Source of the DNA: Bacteroidota bacterium
Lineage (GTDB): Bacteria; Bacteroidota; Bacteroidia; JAHEXY01
Assembly: GCA_023251875.1 (NCBI GenBank)
Contig: JAHEXY010000014.1
Coordinates: 50,329-114,328, forward strand
DNA: 64,000 nucleotides
Direction: 5' to 3'
Shown: one piece after another, positions 15,059 to 24,082 of the stretch
How the letters are laid out: every line of letters starts with the position of its first letter
How positions within the stretch are numbered: position 1 is the first letter of the stretch
Made by a program: the position numbers and the translations under genes
The notes under the pieces: model-generated
The model's input: only the letters and a program-made list of their open reading frames with translations
The model's database searches: none
Told to the model about the DNA's origin: nothing

Positions 15059-16723
15059 TTAACTTGCGCAACAACTCATTTTCTTGACATCCATTGAAAA
15101 AGACATGGCCGCCAACTTTACCGCTTCCGAAAGCGTTAAGTAAGGGTGTATCATCTTTGAAAGTTCCGATACTGTAATTCCATATTTTATTGCCAACGCA
15201 ATTTCCATTACCAATTCGCTTCCTTCGGGTGCTACAATTCTTGCTCCTAATAATTTATCTGTTTCAGGATTACGAATGAGTTTAATAAATCCCCTTGTGT
15301 CCATTGCTGCAATGCAGCGTGGAACTTGGTTCATAGGCAATAAAGAAATTTCAAATGGAATATTTTTGGTTTCCGCTTCTTTTTCATCTATACCAACACC
15401 AGCTACTTGTGGATCGGTGAAAACGACCCAAGGCATTGCTGAATAATCGGTTTTTAGATTCGCTCCTGTAAAGGCATTGTCAATAGCTATCTTTGCTTCG
15501 TAAGCAGCCGTATAAACAAAAGCTGGGGTATTTGCAACATCACCGGCAGCATAAATGTTGGCAATGTTGGTTTCCATTTTTTCGTTTACCTGTATATGGC
15601 CTGTTTTAGTAAGATTCAATCCAATTTTTTCAATACCTAATCTTTTAGTGTTTGGCGTTGTTCCGGTGGCAACAACAACATATCCGTGTTCAATATACTT
15701 TGTAACGGTACCATCAGCGCGCTTGCAATGTATAATAGTATCGTTACCAAATTTCTCAAATTTTATTGCTCGGAAATTGGGGTAAAACTCTATGCCTTCA
15801 TTTTTCATGTGCATCTCAAGTTCTGCACTTATGTCGGCTGTTTGTGAAGCACGCAAAACTCTATCGGTAAATTCAATCACTCTTACTTTTACTCCTAAAC
15901 GATTATATGCAATTGCGATTTCAAGGCCAATGTAACCAGCACCCATAATGGTTATGCTTTCGGGTTTTTCTTCTAAGTCGAAAAGGGTTGTGCTAGTTAG
16001 ATATCCTGTTTCATTCAGTCCTTCAATAGTTGGAATCTGTGTGATTGCTCCCGTTGAAATTAAAAATTTTATAGCACTATATTCTTCTTTTGCATTTACA
16101 CGAATTGTATTTTCATTTACAAATTCTGCAATACCATCTAAAACTTTTACGTTTTCCAAAGTTTGTAGAATATTGATGTATTTTTTCTGCTGTAATTCAG
16201 CTACTAATTCTTTTTTCTGTCGAATAATTTTTTTGAAATCAACAATTGGCTGTGAAGGAGTGATTCCATTGAAGTTAGAAAATGAGCTGTGACGCACACT
16301 TTCTGCAGCACGAATTAAAAACTTAGAAGGAACGCAACCTACATTTACACAAGTGCCACCAATAGGCAATCCTCCATTTACAAGTAAAACAGTTAAACCT
16401 AATTCGTTTGCCCTGATTGCGGCTGATGTAGCCGCAGAGCCACCGCCAATAATAATTATATCAAAATGATCGTTGGAATTATTACTCTTATTACTATTTT
16501 CTGCAACACTTTTTATACGATAATTTTTTGTTTTATTAATTGCATTAACAATTTTGTCTTTGTTTGTTTTGTCAGGATTAAAAGAAAACTCTCCTTTGCC
16601 ACTTGGGTAATGAACATCAGCTTTATCTACTCCCTCTATTCCACTAACAAGTTTTTCAATGCTTATTGCACAGTGATCGCAGGTCATTCCTGTAATATCA
16701 ATGTTAATTTTTTCTTCTTTCAT
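15059..16723 (-). CDS. merA: Mercuric reductase with N-terminal HMA domain
   Basis: A 554-residue flavoenzyme that reduces Hg(II) to volatile Hg(0) in the cytoplasm. Domains: HMA metal-binding domain at residues 3-70 with GMTCDHC; FAD-binding GGGSAATSAA near 92; redox disulphide GGTCVNVGCVPSK near 122; NAD-binding GAGYIGLEIA near 262; second FAD motif YAAGDVA near 390; and the C-terminal cysteine pair in KKMSCCAS that hands Hg(II) to the active site (CCAG in classical MerA). It lies four bases after merTP, so co-translation is likely. No merR-type regulator is visible nearby. Confidence 0.93.
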   Translation of the reverse strand: MKEEKINIDITGMTCDHCAISIEKLVSGIEGVDKADVHYPSGKGEFSFNPDKTNKDKIVNAINKTKNYRIKSVAENSNKSNNSNDHFDIIIIGGGSAATSAAIRANELGLTVLLVNGGLPIGGTCVNVGCVPSKFLIRAAESVRHSSFSNFNGITPSQPIVDFKKIIRQKKELVAELQQKKYINILQTLENVKVLDGIAEFVNENTIRVNAKEEYSAIKFLISTGAITQIPTIEGLNETGYLTSTTLFDLEEKPESITIMGAGYIGLEIAIAYNRLGVKVRVIEFTDRVLRASQTADISAELEMHMKNEGIEFYPNFRAIKFEKFGNDTIIHCKRADGTVTKYIEHGYVVVATGTTPNTKRLGIEKIGLNLTKTGHIQVNEKMETNIANIYAAGDVANTPAFVYTAAYEAKIAIDNAFTGANLKTDYSAMPWVVFTDPQVAGVGIDEKEAETKNIPFEISLLPMNQVPRCIAAMDTRGFIKLIRNPETDKLLGARIVAPEGSELVMEIALAIKYGITVSELSKMIHPYLTLSEAVKLAAMSFSMDVKKMSCCAS

Positions 16724-16727
16724 GATT

Positions 16728-17345
16728 TTAATTTTTTACTTCTTCTTTTGTTACTTTATATCCTGTTTTGTTAATTGCTGAAACTACTTGTTCCAATGTG
16801 GTTTTTGATTTATCAAATTTTACAGTTGCTTTTCCTGTTTCGTGATTCACCTGCGCTTCAATAAATCCAGGCAATTGAGAAATTTCGTTCTTCACTTCTT
16901 CTTCACAACCCTGACAAGTCATTCCTTCAATATCTAAGCTTGCCTGAACGATATTATTTGATTCTACTACAATCACCTTACTTTCCGTTTTAGGAAAGAA
17001 TATATAGGAATAGTATGGGAATGCAAGCATTAATACGGCAAACACAGTTACAATTCCTAAAAACTTTTTGGATTGGAAGAAAGATGGTTTTTCGTCTTCC
17101 TCGCAGGCGCATTCAATCTTTGCTTTTTTCTGCTTGAACTTTTGATACCAAGCAAAGCTAAGAACCAAAACAGTTATTCCGACCAGGTAGGGTCGGAATG
17201 GTTCCATCCACGAAAAAGAGGAAGCCATTCCTGAAACGCCAGAAATAAGAGCTAAAACTGGTGTAATACAACATAGTGAGGCTGCTATGGCTGTTAGAAG
17301 TCCGGCTCCTATCAAGCTCTTTGAAGATTTGCTAGTTTTTATCAT
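16728..17345 (-). CDS. merTP: Mercuric transporter MerTP (MerT-MerP fusion)
   Basis: A 205-residue fusion typical of Bacteroidota mer operons. The MerT part has a first membrane helix with the cysteine pair ASLCCITPV (near residue 25) and further helices near 52-66 and 95-112. A cytoplasmic loop between them carries CACEED. After the last span a MerP-like HMA domain (residues 131-200) has GMTCQGCEEEV. The protein takes up Hg(II) for MerA, encoded immediately downstream. The expected cysteines are all present, so the system looks functional. Confidence 0.88.
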   Translation of the reverse strand: MIKTSKSSKSLIGAGLLTAIAASLCCITPVLALISGVSGMASSFSWMEPFRPYLVGITVLVLSFAWYQKFKQKKAKIECACEEDEKPSFFQSKKFLGIVTVFAVLMLAFPYYSYIFFPKTESKVIVVESNNIVQASLDIEGMTCQGCEEEVKNEISQLPGFIEAQVNHETGKATVKFDKSKTTLEQVVSAINKTGYKVTKEEVKN

Positions 17346-17408
17346 CTTTATTTTTAGGTTTTGTTGATTGACGTATTTAAAACCATGATAAGGAACGCGA
17401 TATAGAAA

Positions 17409-17831
17409 TTATTCCTTTACAAACATTGCAACTACAATTCCAAAGACAACATGCCCCATAATGCTACCTATCATTATTAAGATCATGCTTCCCTCCATTG
17501 CAGGCATTCCACCAATTATTGCACCCATTATAGCCATCATTATTTGAGCAAATATGAATGTGGAAAAACCAAAGATGGCTCCTTTGAATATATTGTTGTT
17601 GATTTTTGTTACTACTTTAATAAAGAGAAAAGCATAGGCCAAAGCAAAAATAACGCCTATCATAAAGTGCATCATCCATCCAACTGCAATAGGCAAGCCC
17701 ATCATCATTGAGAGCATTTCAGCTGGGTTCATTTTAGGCATTCCCATCATAGGGGCAATAAACATTATCATTGTCATTACTACTGTACCAACTATTCCGC
17801 CAATAACAGCTTGTTTAATTTTGTTTGTCAT
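17409..17831 (-). CDS. DUF6789-like membrane protein
   Basis: 140 residues with four predicted membrane helices (about 7-27, 45-70, 82-105, 113-136) and an unusually Met-rich composition (MMGMPKMNPAEMLSMMM). I associate this pattern with DUF6789, an uncharacterised small membrane family often beside cytochromes or metal genes. Methionine-rich segments may coordinate soft metals, an inference. It lies 63 bases upstream of merTP in the same direction and may be part of the mer transcript. A strong terminator separates it from the cytochrome gene upstream. Confidence 0.65.
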   Translation of the reverse strand: MTNKIKQAVIGGIVGTVVMTMIMFIAPMMGMPKMNPAEMLSMMMGLPIAVGWMMHFMIGVIFALAYAFLFIKVVTKINNNIFKGAIFGFSTFIFAQIMMAIMGAIIGGMPAMEGSMILIMIGSIMGHVVFGIVVAMFVKE

Positions 17832-17853
17832 AGTTTTAAATTTTTTTAGTTAA

Positions 17854-17883
17854 AAAAAATAGGGATTAGTTTTTTCTAATCCC
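17854..17883 (-). terminator. Intrinsic terminator after the cytochrome P460 gene
   Basis: On the minus strand GGGATTAG pairs with CTAATCCC (17862-17883) around a six-base A loop, followed by TATTTTTTTT. It ends the P460 transcript, so the mer genes need their own promoter. Confidence 0.85.
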
Positions 17884-17896
17884 TGTGAGTTTATAA

Positions 17897-18433
17897 TTAT
17901 TTTGAAAAAATAAGGTCTTTTGAAGACGCACTATTATGGCAACTACCGCACATACCTCCCATTAAATCTGCACCACGCATAGCTGTACCTGTGCTATCTG
18001 TTGCAATACTTCCTGAAGATGTAAGCATAAAAAATTCCCAATCACCATAATTTGGATTGAAATTGTTTCCTCGCTTTGCCATTGCTGTATATTCATTAAC
18101 TGTGCTGTCTGGATTATGCGAATATTTTACTACTAAAGTTCCAACCGGATATTTTCCATTAACCGAATTTTGTCCATCCTTAAAATAGACATCTCTAATA
18201 ACTGTGCTGTCGTTGTTTGCATGTGCCATTGCACCTAATAAAGGATCTGGGCCGTTATATGATTTATCAAGCGACCAGTTCATGAAACTTACAAAAGAAC
18301 TACTATCAGCTATAAATTCATCTGATGCCGAAGTTGAGGTTGCACTATCTTCTTTATCTTTTTTACAAGATTGAAATACAAGAATACCTGTAAATAGAAT
18401 TAGTGTTAAACTGACAATTGTCTTTTTTTTCAT
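17897..18433 (-). CDS. Cytochrome P460-like lipoprotein
   Basis: The frame opens at 18472. The ATG at 18433 (MKKKTIV) gives a clean lipoprotein signal with lipobox VFQSC. The mature part has the P460 landmarks VYFKDGQ, GTLVVKYS, MAKRGNNFNPNYGDWEFFML, and the C-terminal c-type haem site CGSCH near residue 165. P460 cytochromes oxidise small nitrogen compounds or act in one-carbon and stress metabolism. The substrate here is unknown. It is a single-gene transcript with its own promoter of the shared TGTCAGGA type and its own terminator. Confidence 0.8.
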   Translation of the reverse strand: MKKKTIVSLTLILFTGILVFQSCKKDKEDSATSTSASDEFIADSSSFVSFMNWSLDKSYNGPDPLLGAMAHANNDSTVIRDVYFKDGQNSVNGKYPVGTLVVKYSHNPDSTVNEYTAMAKRGNNFNPNYGDWEFFMLTSSGSIATDSTGTAMRGADLMGGMCGSCHNSASSKDLIFSK

Positions 18434-18477
18434 TTTTTTAAGTTTTAAGTTAATTGATAATTTGAACTTCAACCTAA

Positions 18478-18505
18478 CAGTCGTAACAATAACAAAATCC
18501 TGACA
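18478..18505 (-). promoter_or_regulatory. TGTCAGGA-N14-CGACTG promoter-like element
   Basis: On the minus strand TGTCAGGA (18505-18498) and CGACTG (18483-18478) are separated by exactly 14 bases, 45 bases before the P460 start codon. Two other copies with the same spacing occur at 24.7 kb. The layout is that of an ECF sigma promoter. Confidence 0.65.
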
Positions 18506-18584
18506 TGAGATTAAAAAAATGTACTTATAAAGGGAGTTAAAAACAGATATTTTAAAAATATTTACTGATAATCTAAATAGTCGT

Positions 18585-18917
18585 TTACTGCCATAATGTT
18601 TTTTCCAAAGATATATCTGAATGAGATGCGTGGTAAATGCATTTACTCCCTTTAATTATTAAAATTTGAGGGGACTCATGTTTAACATTATATCGAATTG
18701 AGATATTATTACTTATATCTCTAAAATTAATTATATCTAAATAATAAATATCAATGTTTAAATCATTACTATCTTTCATCTCTCTAATTAAGATTTTTTT
18801 AGCCATATTGCTAATTGAACATCGGGTACTGTGCTTAAATATTACCTGAATTATTGAATTCGACTTTAGATCAATATTATTCAGTTGCTCCATTTTGTTA
18901 AGTATCTTAAATTCCAT
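18585..18917 (-). CDS. ytxJ: YtxJ-family monothiol bacilliredoxin
   Basis: 110 residues with a thioredoxin fold outline. The active-site motif is STRCSIS near residue 31 (single functional cysteine), SPQILIIKGSKCIYHASH near 82 holds the cis-Pro and the following strand, and the last helix begins after the SH motif. Members are linked to bacillithiol redox systems, which occur in Bacteroidota. It would reduce mixed disulphides in the cytoplasm. This is the last gene of the long island operon starting at 24559, 11 bases after the RND gene. Confidence 0.8.
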   Translation of the reverse strand: MEFKILNKMEQLNNIDLKSNSIIQVIFKHSTRCSISNMAKKILIREMKDSNDLNIDIYYLDIINFRDISNNISIRYNVKHESPQILIIKGSKCIYHASHSDISLEKTLWQ

Positions 18918-18928
18918 TTGTCAGTTTT

Positions 18929-21244
18929 TTAATTATTATCAATTAATGTTTCCTTTTCTCCCCACAGTAGCAATACTGGAACAAGAAACAAATTGGTACA
19001 TAAAGCAACGAGAAGGGAAATTCCGGTAAATAGACCTAATATTGAAATACTTGAAAATTCAGAGAATGAAAATATCATAAATCCTGAGATAAGCACTAAG
19101 GCTGTATACATCATAGGTTGTGCAATTTTATTTACAGTATGTTGTACTGACCAATGTTTATTACTATTTATTTTCATTCCTAAACGATAATGGTTGAGAA
19201 AGTGCATAGTGTCGTCTACTGATATTCCGTAGGCAATAGTAAAAATCATGGAAGTTGCTACCTTTAGTGGAATACCAAGTGCTCCCATAAGACCCGATAC
19301 TACAATCAATGGAATCATATTAGGAATTATAGAAAGCAACGCCAGCCTGAAAGATCCAACGAGAAGCCAAATGACTAAAGTGTCAATTAGCACCGACATA
19401 AAAATTCCTGTTGTCAGGTTCCATGCAATATTTCTGTTTGCATTATCCATTAGATGTGCAGCACCGGTAATTTTAAAATTCAATAAATTTGTATTTTTTT
19501 CAAGAAAATTGTTCAGTTTTTTATCTTTTTCCAACCACACCAAGCTTCCCTCATCAGTTGTTCTTCCGGTTAACCGAGCCTGCAAGTTGTCTTTTGTAAG
19601 TACAGGCATAAATCTTTTCCAAACTTTTTGCTTATCTGCAAACTGTAAAATTTCACTCAGCTCATCTTTTGAATCAGGTAATCTGAAATAAGCATCCTCT
19701 CCATCATGGAATCCTTTATTTAGTGTTTTTATAAAAGTGATGGGGCTGAATATAAAACCGGCATGATATTGCGATTGAAGGTATTTCTCTACAGTGTCAA
19801 TTTCTTTTAGCGAATTTAAATCAAGCAAAGATATACCGGATTTTTTTGCAGAGATACTTATCTCCATTGGTCTTATCCCTGAAAAATTTTCTTCAAAAAA
19901 TGAAACATCATGCTTGAGGGTGCTTGATGAAGCGAGGTCATCAAGAAAATAATTATTAATCTGTATCCGTAATGTAAATATTAGTCCTAAAAAAATTAGT
20001 GCGGCATATGAAATCAAAACAAATTTTTTCCTTTTAATTACAAGTCCGAAAATACCTTTATTGGTTAAATCTGTCTGTTGGAACGATTGTATGACAATAG
20101 GAACGGGTTTTATCCGCACCAATTTAAGAATTATTGGGATTATAATAAATCCAATAAAGAATGTAACCAATATCCCTATAGCAGAAAGAATACCAAAGCG
20201 TTGTATAGGAACAATTGGAATAACTACAAGGGAGGCAAAACCTACTGAGGCAGTAAAAGCATTCATAAAACTGGGAATACCTGTTTCTTTTACAGTTTTT
20301 TTTAACGCATCTATTCTATTTGATTCCGATATATACTCTCTCTTAAAATGCGTTAAAAGATGAATGCTTCCTGAGGCTCCAATAATAAATATCAGGGTTG
20401 GCAATAAAGTAAGCATTAAATCAATTTCAATGTTTAAATAGCCCATGATACCAAAAATCCATAACAAGGAAATTATCACTACACTTAAAGGAATAAAAGC
20501 ATACATGATGGAGCGAAAAATAAAAACCAAAGAGATACTAAACAGTATAAATGCGAGAGAAGAAAAAAGAATCATTTCTTTATTCATCCTTTTTATGTAA
20601 TAATGCTGAGTTTGAATACGTCCTGCAACATGAAATTCATCAAATGAAAATGCGGAAACTGTTTTATTTAGGGCAAGGAGTATGCTGTCGTTAACTGCAA
20701 TTGGCAAATGTTCTTCCTTTTTAATTAGAATAGATACAGAATGGGTATCTGGTGAAAAAAACGAATTAAGATATATTTTTGAAGATATTATTCGTTGCCA
20801 ATCATTAAAATATTTTTGAGGTTCATTTATATGTAAAATAGGAATGGTATTGCCTCCGAGAGGTGTTTTAATAAATTCTCTTAATGCAGTAGGAGAATGC
20901 ACCTTCTTAAATCTGGAAAACGTCTTTAAATCTCTTGTCAGAGAATCAACCTTTACAAGAAACTCTTTGTTTAATATTCCGCTTTTATTTTTAATTCCAA
21001 CAAGGATAAAATCATTCTCATTTTCAAAGTTGTCCCGGTATTCATGATAAAAATTTACATCAGGATCATTTGCGGCAAAAAAACCTTCGATATTATAATT
21101 AAATTTTAGCTTGGGGAGAAATAAGGACAAAAATATAGTAATGAGTAAGAAGGGTATTAAAATATATCCCGGCTTTATCTTAAATAATAAATGTGTAATT
21201 GAATCAGAAAGTTTATTTTTTATTTTCTTTATATGCATTTTCAT
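18929..21244 (-). CDS. MMPL/RND-family exporter (HAE3-like)
   Basis: 771 residues in the two-repeat RND topology. Helix 1 is near residues 27-48, a periplasmic loop follows, helices 2-6 lie near 225-375, then helix 7 near 410, a second loop, and helices 8-12 near 605-760. IDLMLTLLPTLIFIIGASGSIHLLTHF and GISVDDTMHFLNHY mark the conserved mid-membrane segments of the SSD/MMPL type with charged residues. It is shorter than HAE1 pumps and probably exports lipids or hydrophobic compounds. It is embedded in a redox/envelope operon rather than with an adaptor. Confidence 0.8.
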   Translation of the reverse strand: MKMHIKKIKNKLSDSITHLLFKIKPGYILIPFLLITIFLSLFLPKLKFNYNIEGFFAANDPDVNFYHEYRDNFENENDFILVGIKNKSGILNKEFLVKVDSLTRDLKTFSRFKKVHSPTALREFIKTPLGGNTIPILHINEPQKYFNDWQRIISSKIYLNSFFSPDTHSVSILIKKEEHLPIAVNDSILLALNKTVSAFSFDEFHVAGRIQTQHYYIKRMNKEMILFSSLAFILFSISLVFIFRSIMYAFIPLSVVIISLLWIFGIMGYLNIEIDLMLTLLPTLIFIIGASGSIHLLTHFKREYISESNRIDALKKTVKETGIPSFMNAFTASVGFASLVVIPIVPIQRFGILSAIGILVTFFIGFIIIPIILKLVRIKPVPIVIQSFQQTDLTNKGIFGLVIKRKKFVLISYAALIFLGLIFTLRIQINNYFLDDLASSSTLKHDVSFFEENFSGIRPMEISISAKKSGISLLDLNSLKEIDTVEKYLQSQYHAGFIFSPITFIKTLNKGFHDGEDAYFRLPDSKDELSEILQFADKQKVWKRFMPVLTKDNLQARLTGRTTDEGSLVWLEKDKKLNNFLEKNTNLLNFKITGAAHLMDNANRNIAWNLTTGIFMSVLIDTLVIWLLVGSFRLALLSIIPNMIPLIVVSGLMGALGIPLKVATSMIFTIAYGISVDDTMHFLNHYRLGMKINSNKHWSVQHTVNKIAQPMMYTALVLISGFMIFSFSEFSSISILGLFTGISLLVALCTNLFLVPVLLLWGEKETLIDNN

Positions 21245-21273
21245 TGAATTATTTTATTGTAAAATAGCTAAGA

Positions 21274-21579
21274 TTAGTAAGCGCATTTTTCAATTAAATT
21301 AAATTCATGAACAATTCCATTTTGAAAAATATTGATTATACTACAATGACTTAAATAGGTAAACTCAAAATATTGATTCTGTGAAAAACTTGCGGTACTA
21401 ATTTTTCTAAAAATTCCTTTACATTCTATTTTACCTTCAGGAGAAAATCGAGTGATACAATAATTCTTCAAATAATTTTCTATAAAAAACCATGAACCGG
21501 ATCCTTCTCCACTCAACCATTGTGCGTCATTAGGGATATTATCCGGAATTGTTGGTGCCATTAGCGTATTTTTTGTCAT
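21274..21579 (-). CDS. Detached C-terminal domain of a DUF6695-type protein
   Basis: 101 residues. The pattern PDNIPNDAQWLSGEGSGSWFFI...YCITRFSPEGKIECKGIF...YFEFTYLSHC...IFQNG corresponds to the C-terminal domain that, as I recall, is fused to the DUF6695 catalytic domain in relatives. Here it is a separate gene, its ATG overlapping the upstream TGA by four bases (ATGA). Coupled translation probably keeps stoichiometry. A shared stop/start with a complete ATG looks like gene fission, not a recent frameshift. Confidence 0.6.
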   Translation of the reverse strand: MTKNTLMAPTIPDNIPNDAQWLSGEGSGSWFFIENYLKNYCITRFSPEGKIECKGIFRKISTASFSQNQYFEFTYLSHCSIINIFQNGIVHEFNLIEKCAY

Positions 21580-22238
21580 TGATTATCTTGTTTTAAAAAT
21601 GAAAAATCCGGAATTAAATCTGATAAAGGAGTATCTCTCCACCCAATTCGTTGATAATTGCTTAAAGCCTTTATGTTTCCAATTGGTGTTGGAGTTAATG
21701 TTTTTGGATAACTAAGCAGCAACCAGTATAAGAATGTTGGTTTTCCACAAAGAATTACTGTATTTACAAACCTGGAACAATTGGTTCCGGTCATTTTAAA
21801 TGGGCCGTAAGATAAGGGGCTTTCTTTTTGCATTTGTTTTGCTTTTCGAATCGCACTTTCAAATTCTATATTACAATAGGACGCATGTAATGGCCCTGAT
21901 CCATGGCAGGATGGATTTGAGTATAATTCCATTAGAATTGTTAAATAATTCAACAGCTTTCCATTCTCATCAAAAATAGCTTTTGTTTTTATTTCTAAAT
22001 CATGGTCTGATTCTTCATCTCTAACTCTACCATATTGATATGGGGTATGGTATCTGCCAAAATCAAAATAATAACAATTACCTGTATCACCATTAATTAG
22101 TACCACAGCAGCATGTCCAACTTTATAGTAGTTGTTCTTGTTTATTCCAATCCATCGCATTGGAGTATCGTACCATGCTCCTGCTTGCTTGCAAATTGTT
22201 TCGGGCCATGCAATTGCTATAGCAAATCCTTTACGCAT
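21576..22238 (-). CDS. DUF6695-like protein (possible cysteine amidase fold)
   Basis: The frame opens at a TTG (22247). The ATG at 22238 is preferred and overlaps the NRDE stop (ATGCGTAA). Features: FAIAIAWPET, GHAAVVLINGDTGNCYYFDFGRY near residue 40, GRVRDEESD near 70, and GTNCSRFVNTVI near 155. His-Phe-Asp and Cys blocks in this order suggest a permuted NlpC/P60-like cysteine hydrolase: HAAVVLI would supply His and NCSRFV the Cys. This is a fold inference. The family is uncharacterised. Mid-operon position. Confidence 0.6.
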   Translation of the reverse strand: MRKGFAIAIAWPETICKQAGAWYDTPMRWIGINKNNYYKVGHAAVVLINGDTGNCYYFDFGRYHTPYQYGRVRDEESDHDLEIKTKAIFDENGKLLNYLTILMELYSNPSCHGSGPLHASYCNIEFESAIRKAKQMQKESPLSYGPFKMTGTNCSRFVNTVILCGKPTFLYWLLLSYPKTLTPTPIGNIKALSNYQRIGWRDTPLSDLIPDFSFLKQDNQ

Positions 22239-22965
22239 AATACTCAAATGGTTGAAAAGATTTTTTATAGATTTTTCTTTCTTCCAAATTATGATAGTTA
22301 AATGTTATTAATCCGGATTCAACTATTATCTGTGAAATACTTAGTGTTTTTAGGCCATTATCTCGCTCCATTATTAAATCATCTTTATTATCTAATCCAT
22401 GCTTTTGATTATGAAAATTTAGAATATTATTATCAGGAAATTCTTTATATTTCTCTAACCATTGTTTAAAAAGGATTTCTCTTTGGGTTGTAATTTCTTC
22501 ACTATAGAGTGTTGATGAAGACCAAATAGAAGAAATAGTTTCATCAATTTTATTTAAATATTTGTTTATTCCATCCCACCTAAGTTCATAAAATTCAGTT
22601 AAAACAGCATTGCTATGTTCTATTAATAAAAGAGTGAACGGCTCTACATCAACAAGATTAACTTTATAAATAAATGAAAGAATATTTTGATAAGTAAAGC
22701 TTTCTAATAAAACCGTGCCGCGGCTTCTTGAATATGTTTCTTGTTTTTGATGTTTTTTAAAAGCTCCATTTAAGAGGCAGGCTAATCTTTCTTTTTTTGA
22801 AACAGCAATCCATGTACCTCCTGCCAATAGGTCTTTAGGATAGAGTAATGTATCCCCATCGATATTATAATAATCAGGAGCAATGGTTGGCCTAAATACT
22901 TTTTCATCCCTGCTTGAGGTTAAACAAAATCCATTTGGCTTTGAGATGTATGTTACTGTACACAT
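22231..22965 (-). CDS. NRDE/TANGO2-family protein
   Basis: 244 residues starting MCTVTYI, with Cys2 exposed after methionine removal, as in the family. The NRDE-type motif appears as SSRDEKVFRPT near 17, GGTWIAVSKKERLACLLNG near 49, and SRGTVLLESF near 81. NRDE/TANGO2 proteins have an Ntn-hydrolase-like fold. Their roles are debated (haem or lipid handling), and the substrate is unknown. The gene overlaps the DinB gene's end by 13 bases and the next gene by eight, so the operon is tightly packed. Confidence 0.82.
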   Translation of the reverse strand: MCTVTYISKPNGFCLTSSRDEKVFRPTIAPDYYNIDGDTLLYPKDLLAGGTWIAVSKKERLACLLNGAFKKHQKQETYSRSRGTVLLESFTYQNILSFIYKVNLVDVEPFTLLLIEHSNAVLTEFYELRWDGINKYLNKIDETISSIWSSSTLYSEEITTQREILFKQWLEKYKEFPDNNILNFHNQKHGLDNKDDLIMERDNGLKTLSISQIIVESGLITFNYHNLEERKIYKKSFQPFEYYA

Positions 22966-23462
22966 TGTTTTCTAAATCTAATGGTTGAAGGAGCAACACC
23001 CAAGTTTGCATCTATTTTTATACTTTCATTTTCACCGGAAAGTGCAATTCGTATAATGGCAAGATGATGAACGGTGTGATCAAGTGCATAAGCAAACTCT
23101 CTAAAGAGTGAAGAATTGATTTCTATTTGTTCGTCCGGATTGACAGAATAATTTGCCATCAAATTTATTTTTTTATCAGAATGAATTTCTGAAATAAATT
23201 GAGTAAGTTCTTCAATAATATATCTTGCATAGTTTTTATCTGTTTCTATCAATATATTTCTTTCTCTTGAGTCATAGCAAATTTTATCATCTGGGAGTCC
23301 TTTTTTTAAACAAACATAAAACTCTAAAATATGTCGAAAATGCTGACCTATGCTTGAGCCACTTAGTATGTCTTTTTTTTTCGAATAAACTTCTGTAGGA
23401 ATTTCAACTAATAACAGTCTAATTTCCTCAAGTTTTTGAATATTATGATGGAGGAGGGTCAT
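22953..23462 (-). CDS. DinB/YfiT-like metal-binding four-helix protein
   Basis: 169 residues. The DinB-like metal triad is visible: SIGQHFRHILEF near 37 (first His) and DHTVHHLAIIRIAL near 128 (His pair). The ends are helical, and the C-terminal APSTIRFRKQC is typical of the Bacteroidota subgroup. Members include thiol transferases that use bacillithiol or mycothiol, which fits the YtxJ gene in the same operon. Catalysis is not established. It starts 17 bases after the YceI gene. Confidence 0.8.
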   Translation of the reverse strand: MTLLHHNIQKLEEIRLLLVEIPTEVYSKKKDILSGSSIGQHFRHILEFYVCLKKGLPDDKICYDSRERNILIETDKNYARYIIEELTQFISEIHSDKKINLMANYSVNPDEQIEINSSLFREFAYALDHTVHHLAIIRIALSGENESIKIDANLGVAPSTIRFRKQCVQ

Positions 23463-23479
23463 TGTTATAAATTTAATGG

Positions 23480-24037
23480 TTAGTATTCTGCCTTAAAAGT
23501 AACCTCAATAGTTTTAGCAATATTCTTTGATGGTTTACCCTTTTCAAATGCAATTTTATAATCAGCCAATATGATATTCATTTTTGTTTCAACGCTCACT
23601 ACGCCTTGTTTGATAGTAATAGTACCCATTTCAGTTACAGGTTTAGTTACATCCTTAATTGTCATTTCACCGTTTACCGTGGCATTGTAGATGCCATCTT
23701 TTGAAAAGTTAATTTCGTTTAGATTTGTGATTTTTCCTTTAAATTTAGCTTTGGGATATGTTTGAGTGTCCAAAAATTTATCGCTGTTAAAGTGTTCTTG
23801 CATAAGCGATTTTTTAAATTCAAAACTTTGCATGGGTACAGAAACAACTACATCTCCGGTACTTGGGTCTAATGTACTTACCGCTTTATAATTATCAGCA
23901 TTGATATCTTCGGCATCGGTATGCGAAAATATGTGAATGAAACTATTCTTACTTACTAATTTACCGTCTTCCATTTTAAATGCTGTAAAAGCCAAGAAAC
24001 TGAATAATACCAAGAACGACAAAACTGTTTTTTTCAT
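23480..24037 (-). CDS. YceI-family lipid-binding periplasmic protein
   Basis: 185 residues with signal peptide (MKKTVLSFLVLFSFLAFTAF). YceI beta-barrel landmarks: NSFIHIFSHTDAEDINADN early, DVVVSVPMQSFEFKKSLMQEHFNSDKFLDTQTYPKAKFKGKI near 70-105, NATVNGEMTIKDVTKPV near 120, and a C-terminal TIEVTFKAEY. YceI proteins bind isoprenoid-type lipids in the periplasm. It is second in the operon after the OB-fold gene. Its presence with the RND exporter hints at a lipid or quinone handling function. Confidence 0.85.
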   Translation of the reverse strand: MKKTVLSFLVLFSFLAFTAFKMEDGKLVSKNSFIHIFSHTDAEDINADNYKAVSTLDPSTGDVVVSVPMQSFEFKKSLMQEHFNSDKFLDTQTYPKAKFKGKITNLNEINFSKDGIYNATVNGEMTIKDVTKPVTEMGTITIKQGVVSVETKMNIILADYKIAFEKGKPSKNIAKTIEVTFKAEY

Positions 24038-24082
24038 AATTTTAAGAATTAATTAATTTATAAATTGAGTGAATAAAAAGTC

